Shown here in pieces: positions 63,767-64,000 of a stretch of DNA of 64,000 bases. The translations under genes and the position numbers were made by a program. Numbering within the stretch: position 1 is the first letter of the stretch; each line of letters opens with the position of its first letter. Origin of the DNA: Rhizobiales bacterium GAS188. Lineage in GTDB: Bacteria > Pseudomonadota > Alphaproteobacteria > Rhizobiales > Beijerinckiaceae. The DNA is taken from positions 2,790,001 through 2,854,000 of the forward strand of contig FNSS01000001.1 in assembly GCA_900104855.1 (NCBI GenBank). The letters are read 5' to 3'. The notes below the pieces were generated by a model. It saw only the letters and a program-made list of their open reading frames with translations. It ran no database searches and was not told the origin of the DNA.

Positions 63767-63963
63767 AGGACCAGTATGATTTTTCAAAAGCAGAGCGTGG
63801 CCGGTTCCACCGCCCAGGTGCGACGCTGGTGCCGCCGGTTCACCTCGATCCCGAGGTGCTGGCCTTCCTCGCGGCACGCGCCGAGGCACGCGGTGTGCCG
63901 CTGAGCGAGCTTGTCAACACCTTGCTGAAGAAAGACATTGAGCTGATCGAGGCAGCCGAATAA
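63763..63963 (+). CDS. brnA: BrnA family antitoxin
   Basis: 66 residues from ATG 63763. The C-terminus PVHLDPEVLAFLAARAEARG then VPLSELVNTLLKKDIEL is a ribbon-helix-helix DNA-binding domain; the N-terminal DFSKAERGRFHRPG is the toxin-facing segment. It neutralises BrnT and autorepresses. The larger upstream open frame in the same phase is not coding. Confidence 0.88.
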   Translation: MKDQYDFSKAERGRFHRPGATLVPPVHLDPEVLAFLAARAEARGVPLSELVNTLLKKDIELIEAAE

Positions 63964-64000
63964 CGCAACGCGCCATCAGGGACACCGGCAACATCACGTT

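Overview
The window is GC-rich chromosomal DNA from an alphaproteobacterium, most likely of the Rhizobiales (Hyphomicrobiales). The evidence is a PdhS-like cell-cycle kinase, a class-2 phasin, an FtrAB iron pair, RIME-like intergenic palindromes, and gene families typical of Bradyrhizobium, Bosea and Methylobacterium relatives. Almost all of it is coding. There are no rRNAs, CRISPR arrays, phages or intact insertion sequences.

Layout. 1-2.45 kb: end of a phospholipid operon (dual-specificity phosphatase domain, membrane protein, PlsC-type acyltransferase, CdsA). 2.5-5.6 kb, minus strand: mtnA, a DUF72 gene and an FtrAB-like iron/copper periplasmic pair without its permease. 5.7-8.5 kb: a LysR regulator divergent from tmpA-tmpB, which degrade 2-trimethylaminoethylphosphonate. 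8.6-18.3 kb: kup, fumC, a D-amino-acid transaminase, a DapA-like lyase, an atypical SDR, a class II amidotransferase and PBP1a. 18.4-25.5 kb: the kinase, phasin, pncB, and leuA behind a leucine-rich leader peptide. 25.6-27.1 kb: a cobalamin riboswitch and a NiCoT cobalt/nickel transporter. 27.2-31.5 kb: a complete ABC importer. 31.5-41.6 kb: AlaX-like editing protein, AraC regulator, glutaryl-CoA dehydrogenase, a ThDP enzyme, MaoC hydratase, uvrC, GST, a phosphoesterase and a protein with a histone-H1-like tail. 41.7-48.1 kb: putA and regulators. 48.1-52.5 kb is accessory DNA: a slipin gene preceded on its own strand by tRNA-like RNAs, an Asp/Glu racemase, GrpB, and a toxin-antitoxin pair whose toxin carries a stop codon. 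52.6-63.3 kb is a catabolic island, followed by brnTA.

Two systems stand out. (1) The island at 52.6-63.3 kb combines a glucitol-type PTS (GutM, SrlA, SrlE, SrlB and an HPr-EI fusion) with a homoserine-dehydrogenase-like/SAF oxidoreductase of the DRL (DXP-reductoisomerase-like) type and an acetoin-dehydrogenase-like E1alpha/E1beta/E2. I infer a route that imports and phosphorylates 2-C-methyl-D-erythritol, oxidises and rearranges it to 1-deoxy-D-xylulose 5-phosphate, and cleaves that acyloin to acetyl-CoA and glyceraldehyde 3-phosphate. This would be the early MEP pathway run backwards as catabolism. (2) Upstream of the slipin gene lies a non-coding stretch with one convincing tRNA-like fold that encodes CCA but has only a 4-nt anticodon loop, a tRNA-Arg(UCU)-like fold with a ruined acceptor stem, and two further cloverleaf candidates, one with CCA. 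These look like non-decoding tRNA mimics linked to an SPFH protein.

Regulatory RNA is also clear at leuA (leader peptide plus attenuator hairpin) and at the cobalt transporter (B12 riboswitch plus a hairpin burying the ribosome binding site).
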